DNA from: Bacteroidota bacterium
GTDB lineage: Bacteria > Bacteroidota > Bacteroidia > Chitinophagales > Chitinophagaceae
Assembly: GCA_025361325.1 (NCBI GenBank)
Contig: JANYAL010000407.1
Span: 1-5,812, forward strand
Direction: 5' to 3'
Length of the DNA: 5,812 bases
Below the pieces are notes generated by a model, which saw nothing but the letters and a program-made list of their open reading frames with translations, made no database searches and was not told where the DNA came from. Positions 1 through 5,812 of this stretch are shown piece after piece. Made by a program: the position numbers and the translations under genes. Numbering within the stretch: position 1 is the stretch's first letter; every line of letters starts with the position of its first letter.

Positions 1-855
1 CCGATCTAGCACGGTTACCTTGTTCACGCTATCTACCAGCTTCGCATTTCCTTCCATTTGTATGGTATGGCTTTTCTCGTCGTATAGCATCTTGTCCGCG
101 ATGCCCGAATGCGTGCTGTCCTTGAACGCTGTGCGTTCATAGAACAGGGCCTCACCCGTCTTCAGGTTATACGTACCGGAACGCGTGTCTATCACCCCGT
201 CCTTGCTGACGATGTGGGTGGGTGCGATGAAGGTGGCGATCTGTGTGGTGAGGTTATAGAGCAGGCTGTCGGTGCGGATATCATACTTGGGATCCACGAG
301 GTGCACATTCTTTTTGAAATACACATCCTTGGTATCGGAATAATACGTACTCTGTGAACTGTTCAGTATGGTATTGGCATTGGTGATCTGCCCCCCGTTC
401 TTGTACGTGGCGATCCCCGTGCGCAGGTTGTAATCAAGATCATCGGTTAGCAGCACGCCTCCCTTGTGATCCACCAGTTTCACCTGCTTCTTCAGGTAGG
501 CCATACGGTCATTGCCGATGTATTTGAGATACTGGGCATAGGTATGAATGCTGTCGTTGTCATTGATGTGGATATTGCCGAAGGACTCCATAACGTTGGT
601 GCGCTTGTTGAGCGTGGCACTGTCGCAGTAAAAAGTGGTAAGTCCCTCTTTGATGATCGCCTGGCCTGCAATGGTCTCCAGTTCGGTCAGGGAATCGATG
701 GTCAGGTGCCTTAGGCTGTTGCCCTGTACGATGTGGATGATGCGTATGGTATCTGCAGGAACGGGTAGTTTCACAGTTTGCTGGGCCCACACCGGAAAAC
801 CGAAAAGCAGTAAGAAGGCAGGTAAAAGAAAGTGAAATAGCGTTTTGTATGACAA
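1..855 (-). CDS. OstA/LptA-like periplasmic LPS-transport protein, N-terminal part (3' end beyond the window)
   Basis: The minus-strand frame is open from the stop of the MCE gene to the left edge, giving 285 codons without a stop. It is probably a periplasmic bridge protein of the OstA/LptA type, carrying lipopolysaccharide toward LptD. Residues 6-24 form a hydrophobic signal peptide with likely cleavage after VWA (24/25). The mature part shows the Bacteroidota OstA-like pattern: FYCDSA near 75, then about seven beta-rich units of roughly 30 residues, with GNIHINDNDS, LLTDDLDYNLRTG, DVYFKKNVHLVD, IRTDSLLYN and GNAKLVD among them. There is no ATG anywhere between the MCE stop and the signal peptide. 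I chose TTG at 855 (MSYKTLFHF...); TTG at 882 would add nine residues. The gap of 60 nt to the MCE gene upstream suggests co-transcription. The C-terminus lies outside the window, so total length is unknown. Family call is firm; exact start and substrate are inferred. Confidence 0.88.
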   Translation of the reverse strand, partial: MSYKTLFHFLLPAFLLLFGFPVWAQQTVKLPVPADTIRIIHIVQGNSLRHLTIDSLTELETIAGQAIIKEGLTTFYCDSATLNKRTNVMESFGNIHINDNDSIHTYAQYLKYIGNDRMAYLKKQVKLVDHKGGVLLTDDLDYNLRTGIATYKNGGQITNANTILNSSQSTYYSDTKDVYFKKNVHLVDPKYDIRTDSLLYNLTTQIATFIAPTHIVSKDGVIDTRSGTYNLKTGEALFYERTAFKDSTHSGIADKMLYDEKSHTIQMEGNAKLVDSVNKVTVLDR

Positions 856-915
856 GATCCCCGTTTTTGGTGCAGCCTGCAAAATGGTGATTAATTTATG
901 AATAAAATGGTAAAA

Positions 916-1932
916 TTATTTTTTCCGGATATACGGGGCATTCAGTGTATCGGGCAGTGGAACGGTGAGTGCAGAGCCCTTGTCCTTTTTACCGAACACA
1001 GAGATCGAGATATATCGTTTGGGGTTGGTCTTCAGGTCATCGAGCAGCAAATTCAGTTTATTGGCTGAGGCGGTCAGGTTATTATACAGCCGTGTATCAT
1101 TCAGCAGCATGCCTGCCGTACCGCTTGTACTATTGAGTTTACCGATGGTGGCTTTGAGCTCACCTACCGTACTGTTCATAGAACTGAGCGTCTTTTCCAG
1201 GTCGAGCTTTGAAAAGTTGGAAGTCGTTTTCTCCACATTGGTCAGCGTCTGGGTCAGTTTATCATTGTTGGCTGCCAGGTTACCCGTAAAAGAATTCAGA
1301 TTATTCATCGTCCTGGAAAGCGTACCGGACTGTGCATTAAGCATAGTTTGCAGGGAAGCAGAACTGGCCAGCAGGTTACCGGATATCTTGCTCACATTCT
1401 CGAGTGTGGTGTGGATATTGTTTTTTGCATTGGGATCTACCACACTGTTCACATTCACGAGCACTGAATCGAGCGACTTCACCAGGTTCTTCAATCCAAC
1501 CAGCACCGGGTCGATCTTCTGGTACACTTCATTAAAGATGCCCACCGTTGCTTCCGTGGCAATCGTATCGTTCTTGGGGATATAGGTCCTGGCATCGCCC
1601 AGCCTGATCTCAATACTGGTAACTCCAAGTGGATTGGGTTTAATGGTGGCAATGGAATTGGTTGGGATGTTCACATCCTTGGTGATGTTCATATTCACCA
1701 GGATCTCCTTCATATTCTGGTCGGTGGTGATCTTATAAACGGCTCCAACCTGCATACCGTTGATGTTGACCGGGTTGGAATTTGCCAATCCCTGTACATT
1801 GCTGTATTTCGCAAAAAGCGTATGACTGCTTCCGAAAAAGGTTTTGCCGTTCAGGAAATTAAAACCCAGTATCAGCAGGGTGACCGCGATCGTGGTGAGT
1901 GCACCTACCTTTGTCTCGTTCGAAATTTTCAT
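916..1932 (-). CDS. MCE/MlaD-family lipid-transport protein
   Basis: A 338-residue inner-membrane-anchored MCE-domain protein, probably the substrate-binding subunit of an Mla-type lipid transporter working between the inner and outer membranes. An N-terminal membrane segment lies at about residues 9-28 after the short cytoplasmic start MKISNETK. One MCE domain follows at about 36-115, with VQGLANSNPVNINGMQVG and the conserved NPLGVTSIEI stretch. Residues 130-290 are heptad-like, rich in Asn, Ser, Thr and Leu, and likely form a long helical needle. The tail GMLLNDTRLYNNL ... NPKRYISISVFGKK is the ending typical of Bacteroidota members. The frame is open to a TTG at 1968, but ATG at 1932 gives the usual family N-terminus. 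It starts 59 nt after the amidase stop, with no terminator or good promoter between, so it is probably second in that operon. No MlaE or MlaF gene is visible here. The lipid carried is not shown by the sequence. Confidence 0.92.
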   Translation of the reverse strand: MKISNETKVGALTTIAVTLLILGFNFLNGKTFFGSSHTLFAKYSNVQGLANSNPVNINGMQVGAVYKITTDQNMKEILVNMNITKDVNIPTNSIATIKPNPLGVTSIEIRLGDARTYIPKNDTIATEATVGIFNEVYQKIDPVLVGLKNLVKSLDSVLVNVNSVVDPNAKNNIHTTLENVSKISGNLLASSASLQTMLNAQSGTLSRTMNNLNSFTGNLAANNDKLTQTLTNVEKTTSNFSKLDLEKTLSSMNSTVGELKATIGKLNSTSGTAGMLLNDTRLYNNLTASANKLNLLLDDLKTNPKRYISISVFGKKDKGSALTVPLPDTLNAPYIRKK

Positions 1933-1991
1933 CGTATAACCGGGTTTAAAATAATTGAGATACTGCAAGCACGGTATTGAACATGGGTAAA

Positions 1992-3356
1992 TTAGTTATT
2001 ATTTTTTAATTCAAACCGTACCGAGGCATTATTCTTGAGGTCTGCGCTCAGTCGAACTTCGTAGCGGTTGGTACCGTCTGTGATCACCATCAAAGCAGTA
2101 TTGGGTGGAATGGTTCCCAGGTTCTCGGCATACATCACCAGTTCATTCGTCTTGCCCGCTTCCAGGTTCAGGGTAAAGGTATAAGCTTTATCCGAAAGGG
2201 ACCGTTTGTCCACTTCGAGGTGTTTATTGAAGTATACCGAAACGATGTCATTATCGATCTCCCCGTCATCATAGAGCTCCACCTTTACTTTGTTACTGCT
2301 TACCTGCAGCACTTTCATCTCTTTGGTTGCGCGGCTGTCAACCAGGGAATTGGATAGCGGCTGTTCCTTTGTCAGTACGTTAATGGCCGGGGGGGGTACC
2401 TTGTTGTTGCTCTCCAGTTGGTTTTTGTAGCGTATAACCGCTTTTGTTATCGCTTCTGCAAGTTCCTGCTGGCCCGATTCGCTGTTCAGGTAGCGCTCAT
2501 CTTCGGGGTTATTGATGAAACCCGTCTCCACCAAGATGGCGGGCATATTCGTGGCCTGCAGCACCCATATCCCTTTCTGGCGCTGGTTTACGCCGAGGGC
2601 AGACCTGCCCGTCTTTTCCACTTCGTCATTAACAAAAGTAGCCAGGTGGTCGCTTTTTTCCTGAAAACGCTTCATATATAGTTCTGCGATGATCTTTCCC
2701 TCGCCGGTATTGAAATCAAAATTACTCTGGCCTACCGTGTCTGAGGGGTTCTGTTCAATCTCAAAATCCTCTCCACCTTCCATGATCGACTTGATCTTAT
2801 CACTTGTTTTATGTGCGGCGAATATCCATACACTGGTGCCCTTACGGGTAAGCGGTATTTTAAAGTATTCATACACCGGTTCTTCCACTTCATACGGTGT
2901 GGAGACCTTGATCTTTTTCTTACCCTTCTTCTTGTGCGTGATCCGGTACCGGGTCACCATACGGGTACCTATCTGCCTCCGGCCCTGTTTCAGCGGACCT
3001 GAATCCGCATGTATACAGATGAACAGTTGTCCGCCTAAATCATTGGCGATCTTCGCTTTCTCACGCGGGTTCTGATAAATATCAGTGGTACGAGTAGGCA
3101 GTGTTTTCACACCGGGGAGTTCTTTCTGCAACTGGGCCACCAGCTTGTCGGCGATGGCAAGGGTTACGTCCTTTTCCTGTGAGCGCAAGGAGTGTTCATA
3201 CTGGCCCACCGCACCGGCATCGGTACCGCCATGGCCCGCATCCACGATGATGGTCCGCAGGGTGTTCTTTTTAGCGGACTGGGAAAAAGCTTGTATGAAT
3301 ATTAACAATTGTGAAGCAGCAAGGAGAAACAAAACACGCACTTTTATCAATATCAT
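1992..3356 (-). CDS. N-acetylmuramoyl-L-alanine amidase (Amidase_3 family), secreted
   Basis: A 454-residue zinc amidase that should cut the bond between N-acetylmuramic acid and L-alanine in peptidoglycan, in the periplasm. Residues 1-25 are a signal peptide (basic start, hydrophobic core, likely cleavage near QAFS). The catalytic domain spans about 34-312. Putative zinc ligands are H42 in VDAGHGG, E61 in SQEKDVTL and H116 in ICIHADS; the catalytic glutamate is E277 in ILVETGF. Between H116 and the conserved end lies a long insert, including a lysine-rich run (142-148) and WIFAAHK near 177. A linker with PPP (321-323) leads to a C-terminal domain at about 346-454, marked by VELYDDGEIDND and ELVMYAENLG, which I recognise as recurrent in secreted Bacteroidota proteins but of unknown function. 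The frame also contains a TTG at 3362; ATG at 3356 is preferred. It heads the minus-strand operon and is divergent from the LptD gene. Confidence 0.95.
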   Translation of the reverse strand: MILIKVRVLFLLAASQLLIFIQAFSQSAKKNTLRTIIVDAGHGGTDAGAVGQYEHSLRSQEKDVTLAIADKLVAQLQKELPGVKTLPTRTTDIYQNPREKAKIANDLGGQLFICIHADSGPLKQGRRQIGTRMVTRYRITHKKKGKKKIKVSTPYEVEEPVYEYFKIPLTRKGTSVWIFAAHKTSDKIKSIMEGGEDFEIEQNPSDTVGQSNFDFNTGEGKIIAELYMKRFQEKSDHLATFVNDEVEKTGRSALGVNQRQKGIWVLQATNMPAILVETGFINNPEDERYLNSESGQQELAEAITKAVIRYKNQLESNNKVPPPAINVLTKEQPLSNSLVDSRATKEMKVLQVSSNKVKVELYDDGEIDNDIVSVYFNKHLEVDKRSLSDKAYTFTLNLEAGKTNELVMYAENLGTIPPNTALMVITDGTNRYEVRLSADLKNNASVRFELKNNN

Positions 3357-3383
3357 ATTCAACAGGTTTGTTTGGGTTAGTAA

Positions 3384-3415
3384 TAAATCTAATACCTGAG
3401 CCTACTTCGCTCAAT
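3384..3415 (-). promoter_or_regulatory. Probable Bacteroidota-type promoter of the amidase-MCE-OstA operon
   Basis: Read on the minus strand, ATTG (3415-3412) is followed after 20 nt by TAGATTTA (3391-3384). This fits the known Bacteroidota -33 (TTTG/TTG) and -7 (TAnnTTTG) elements, with one mismatch at the last -7 base. Transcription would begin around 3377, leaving a leader of about 20 nt before the amidase ATG at 3356. There is no Shine-Dalgarno sequence, as is common in this phylum. The assignment is a motif match only. Confidence 0.5.
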
Positions 3416-3432
3416 CATCAGCATGAAATGGC

Positions 3433-3440
3433 TACTTTTG
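3433..3440 (+). promoter_or_regulatory. Probable -7 promoter element of the LptD-like gene
   Basis: TACTTTTG matches the Bacteroidota -7 consensus TAnnTTTG exactly. It lies 12 nt before the ATG at 3453, so the transcript would have a very short leader. No good -33 TTTG is seen at the expected distance; only the weak TTCG at 3406-3409 is nearby. Its position inside the frame that begins at ATG 3423 argues that 3423 is not the true start codon. Confidence 0.45.
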
Positions 3441-3452
3441 CCATTCACAACT

Positions 3453-5702
3453 ATGAATCAGCCGTACAAAGGTAAAGCAAAATTGATTTCAGTCTGGGCA
3501 TCCGTACTGCTGTTGATGACCTTAACGCTATATAGTAGCAATACCCCCTTTCAGTTCCTGCGTTTTCACAGTATTTTAACTTCTGATACGCTGCCTGGCA
3601 AGCTCAGGGTGAACAATACAGCAATTAAGCCTGCCACAGTCAGGGATGCAAAAAAACTAAAGCAGCCGGATACCCTGAATACCGACCGGCCAGATACCAT
3701 CATTTCGCCTGTAACAGATACCATTCACTTCAGGACCTCGGCCAATGCGCTGGATGCCCCGGTGACTTATCATGCGGATGATTCGATGGTGCTCGACGTA
3801 CCCGCCAAGAAGATATTGCTGTACGGCAAACATGCCACGGTGAAATACCAGCAGAACGAACTGGCCGCCCCGCACATCGAATACGATCAGCGCACCAATA
3901 TGATCAGCGCCTACCTGGTGAAGGACAGTGCGGGGAACGTGGTCTCCTATCCTGCGTTTAGCCAGGGGGGTGACTTCAAAACCGTCAGTGATTCCATCCG
4001 CTTCAATCCAAAGACCGGCAAAGGCCTCACCAAGGGTACCTATACCCAGCAGGGCGAGATGTATGTGTATGGCGAAAAGATCAAGAAAGTTGATTCCTCC
4101 GTCTTCTACGCCTACCGCGGCCGGTTCACTACCTGTAACCTGGATACGCCGCATTTCGCCTTCATCGCCCAAAAGATAAAATTCATCAAAGGTAAGATGG
4201 CCTTCACAGGGCCCGTGCATCCCGAGTTCGAAGGTGTTCCCATTCCCGTCTACCTCCCCTTTGGCATCTATCCGCTCACCATGGGCAGGCATTCAGGCGT
4301 ACTGGCACCTACGTTCACGGCCAATGACCAGTTAGGACTGGCATTGGAAGGATTGGGCTATTACAAGATCCTCAGCCCGAACTGGGATATCGTAACCCGG
4401 GGTACCCTGTATTCTTATGGGGGATGGACAGCCAGTGTGAGTCCGCGTTACTATAAACGATACCATTACCAGGGTAACTTGTCGCTCGATATCCAACACC
4501 TGCGTGACCTGGATAAACAGGGGTCCAGGAGCTTCAACATCCGATGGTCGCATTCTTCCGATATGAAGGCAAGGCCGGGGGTTACTTTCAATGCCAGTGT
4601 AAATGCCGGCAGCAGCGGTTTCAATGCGGCCATACCCAACAGCCCGCAACGGAATTTCCAGAACCAGCTTAATTCCTCCATCACGTATTCCAAGGTGTGG
4701 AAGGACAAGCCCTTCAACCTCACCATCAGCGCCAACCACAACCAGAACACCACGCTCAAACTCATCAACCTCAATCTGCCCGATGTGTCGTTCAATGTGA
4801 ACACCCTGTATCCCTTCCGCCGCAAAGAGGCAGTGGGAGAATATAAATGGTATGAGAATATCGGTGTGGCCCTGAATTCGAACATCAAGAGCCTTTCTTC
4901 TTTTTATGATACAACCGGAAACATCTTCAAGCAACTGGTTGATAAACTGCAGTGGGGTGCCAGTCATAATATTCCCATCAGCCTGTCGCTACCGGAGATC
5001 GCGCATTTGCAGTTCGCCCCAAGCGTTTCCTACCAGGAACGCTGGTATCAGCAGCAATTCATCCGTAGCTGGAACAACACCGCCAATAAGGTGGATACAA
5101 CCATCCATAAAGGTTTCTATTCTGCCCGGGAGATGACGTATGGCATGGGAGTAAGTTCCCGGATCTTCGGGATGTTCACCTTTGGAAAGGACAGCCGTAT
5201 ACAGGCCATCCGGCATGAGATCCGTCCAAGCCTCTCGCTCAACTATAAGCCGGATATGAACGGGCGCAGCTGGTACACCACCCGGATAGATACCAATAAT
5301 AACACCGCCCGGTTCTCGGTCTATGACGGTAGCATATTCGGAGGATTTGGAGAAGGGAAGTTCGGGGGACTGAGTTTCGGGATCGACAATAACATTCAGA
5401 TGAAACTCAAGAGCCGAAAAGACACAGGGGAGGCGGCCATCAAGAAAGTGACCCTGCTTGACGGATTCAGCCTGAACGGCAGCTATAATTTCATGGCCGA
5501 TTCCTTCAGGCTCAGCACCTTCAGCATTTCGGCGATTTCAAGCAGTTCTTTACGTACAATTGCGATAAGCGGGGAAGAATCGATGAAAAGATCCCGCTGC
5601 ACTTTAGCCGCCTTGGCCGGTTTGGCGCCGCGTGCGGTTTCAGGCTTGCCTCGCGTCTCCAGAAATTTACGAGCGCCCTCAATCGTATACCGCTTTTCAT
5701 AG
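3453..5702 (+). CDS. lptD: LptD-like outer-membrane LPS-assembly protein, C-terminus lost at a sequence junction
   Basis: LptD is the outer-membrane beta-barrel that receives lipopolysaccharide from the periplasmic bridge and places it in the outer leaflet. About 694 residues are authentic. Residues 11-28 are a hydrophobic signal segment, followed by a Pro/Thr/Asp-rich linker. An OstA-like jelly-roll domain spans about 105-230 (YHADDSM, ATVKYQQNE, GEMYVYGEKIKKVD). The LptD hallmark follows: RGRFTTCNLDTPHFAF with C228, then VPIPVYLPFGIYP (from 262) and GRHSGVLAPTF. From about 285 on, alternating aromatic strands suggest the barrel (GGWTASVSPRYYKRYHYQGNL). I recall Bacteroidota LptD as about 850-950 residues, so some 200 are missing. 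After FRLSTFSISA (ending near 5534) the Ser/Arg/Ala-rich tail to the stop at 5702 has no LptD character and is antisense to the MerR gene. ATG 3453 is preferred over ATG 3423 because a -7 element lies between them. It is transcribed away from the amidase operon. Confidence 0.88.
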   Translation: MNQPYKGKAKLISVWASVLLLMTLTLYSSNTPFQFLRFHSILTSDTLPGKLRVNNTAIKPATVRDAKKLKQPDTLNTDRPDTIISPVTDTIHFRTSANALDAPVTYHADDSMVLDVPAKKILLYGKHATVKYQQNELAAPHIEYDQRTNMISAYLVKDSAGNVVSYPAFSQGGDFKTVSDSIRFNPKTGKGLTKGTYTQQGEMYVYGEKIKKVDSSVFYAYRGRFTTCNLDTPHFAFIAQKIKFIKGKMAFTGPVHPEFEGVPIPVYLPFGIYPLTMGRHSGVLAPTFTANDQLGLALEGLGYYKILSPNWDIVTRGTLYSYGGWTASVSPRYYKRYHYQGNLSLDIQHLRDLDKQGSRSFNIRWSHSSDMKARPGVTFNASVNAGSSGFNAAIPNSPQRNFQNQLNSSITYSKVWKDKPFNLTISANHNQNTTLKLINLNLPDVSFNVNTLYPFRRKEAVGEYKWYENIGVALNSNIKSLSSFYDTTGNIFKQLVDKLQWGASHNIPISLSLPEIAHLQFAPSVSYQERWYQQQFIRSWNNTANKVDTTIHKGFYSAREMTYGMGVSSRIFGMFTFGKDSRIQAIRHEIRPSLSLNYKPDMNGRSWYTTRIDTNNNTARFSVYDGSIFGGFGEGKFGGLSFGIDNNIQMKLKSRKDTGEAAIKKVTLLDGFSLNGSYNFMADSFRLSTFSISAISSSSLRTIAISGEESMKRSRCTLAALAGLAPRAVSGLPRVSRNLRAPSIVYRFS

Positions 5703-5812
5703 AGCAGGCGCTTGATCTCAAGCACCAGTTCTACGTCTTTGCGGCGGTAGTTGCGGTGCCCGGTCCCGGTCTTGCGAGGGCCCAGAGACGGAAATTCGGT
5801 TTCCCAGAAGCG
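5483..5812 (-). CDS. MerR-family transcriptional regulator, partial (5' end beyond the window, 3' end altered by the junction)
   Basis: The minus-strand frame is open from the right edge to a stop at 5483, 109 codons. The first visible residues, RFWETEFPSLGPRKTGTG, then HRNYRRKDVELVLEIKRLL and YTIEGARKFLETRG, are the second half of a MerR-type winged helix DNA-binding domain. The first helix-turn-helix residues lie beyond 5812. An Ala/Lys-rich linker leads to a short helix (IVRKELLEIAEMLKVLS) typical of the small single-domain MerR proteins I associate with Acidobacteriota-type genomes. No metal-binding cysteines or effector domain are visible, so the signal sensed is unknown. The last ten or so codons (to about SLKESAMKL) are antisense lptD and not native. 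By hand count GC over 5581-5812 is 136 of 232 (about 59%), against 43-50% in two sampled lptD lines. This gene probably does not belong to the same genome as its neighbours. Confidence 0.82.
   Translation of the reverse strand, partial: RFWETEFPSLGPRKTGTGHRNYRRKDVELVLEIKRLLYEKRYTIEGARKFLETRGKPETARGAKPAKAAKVQRDLFIDSSPLIAIVRKELLEIAEMLKVLSLKESAMKL
5503..5537. other. Probable chimeric junction between lptD and the MerR gene
   Basis: Up to about 5534 the plus strand encodes normal LptD sequence; from about 5516 onward the minus strand encodes normal MerR C-terminal sequence. Both readings look acceptable inside the overlap, so the join cannot be placed more exactly. The heptamer CCTTCAG occurs twice here, at 5503-5509 and 5518-5524, and could have supported a microhomology-mediated or assembly-overlap join. 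No insertion-sequence ends, attachment-site core or tRNA is visible at this point. Confidence 0.7.

Noticed and set aside
109..835. Several small plus- and minus-strand frames in the first 835 bases
   Set aside because: They overlap the OstA-like gene, which has a signal peptide and repeated motifs in one continuous frame.
856..915. Possible terminator or small RNA in the AT-rich gap between the MCE and OstA-like genes
   Set aside because: No stable GC stem followed by a T run is visible; it appears to be an ordinary short operon gap.
965..1585. Long plus-strand open frame of 206 codons
   Set aside because: It lies wholly antisense to the MCE gene, whose protein has clear family motifs. The plus-strand product is Ser/Leu/Phe-rich with no recognisable domain.
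3423..3452. ATG at 3423 as the lptD start
   Set aside because: A perfect -7 element lies downstream of it, and the ATG at 3453 gives a normal signal segment.
3657..4967. Two minus-strand open frames of 211 codons each (3657-4292 and 4332-4967)
   Set aside because: Both are antisense to well-supported lptD sequence and show no family signature. They reflect the codon bias of the gene on the other strand.
5483..5812. Horizontal acquisition of the MerR gene beside lptD
   Set aside because: No mobile-element ends, integrase or attachment site is visible, and both genes are truncated at the same point. A chimeric join explains this more simply, though it is not proven.

Overview
The window reads as a Bacteroidota genome fragment, most like Chitinophagaceae or a near relative. 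The evidence is protein character (a Bacteroidota-style OstA-like protein, a short MlaD/MCE protein, an amidase with a Bacteroidota-type insert and C-terminal domain, and a Bacteroidota-type LptD), promoter elements of the TTG / TAnnTTTG kind, and no clear Shine-Dalgarno sequences. These family assignments come from recognising sequence, not from a database search.

Layout. Positions 1-3356 hold three minus-strand genes in one direction. In transcription order they are a periplasmic zinc N-acetylmuramoyl-L-alanine amidase (3356-1992), an MCE/MlaD-family lipid-transport protein (1932-916), and the N-terminal 285 residues of an OstA/LptA-like protein (855 to the left edge). The gaps are about 60 nt with no visible terminator, so they are probably one operon. 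A short divergent region (3357-3452) carries a promoter for the amidase operon and a -7-like element for the plus-strand gene. That gene is an LptD-like outer-membrane LPS-assembly protein starting at 3453.

The LptD homology stops near 5537. From there to the right edge the real coding signal is on the minus strand: the N-terminally truncated end of a MerR-family regulator, which is more GC-rich and resembles those of Acidobacteriota-type genomes. The LptD reading frame runs on by chance through the antisense of this gene to a stop at 5702, and the MerR frame runs by chance into antisense lptD to a stop at 5483. This looks like a chimeric join, most simply an assembly or library artefact, less likely a real rearrangement.

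Together the four Bacteroidota genes serve cell-envelope biogenesis: two LPS-transport-type proteins (OstA-like bridge and LptD translocon), one phospholipid-transport-type MCE protein, and one peptidoglycan hydrolase. I found no RNA gene, CRISPR array, insertion sequence or convincing new system. The most important observation is the junction.
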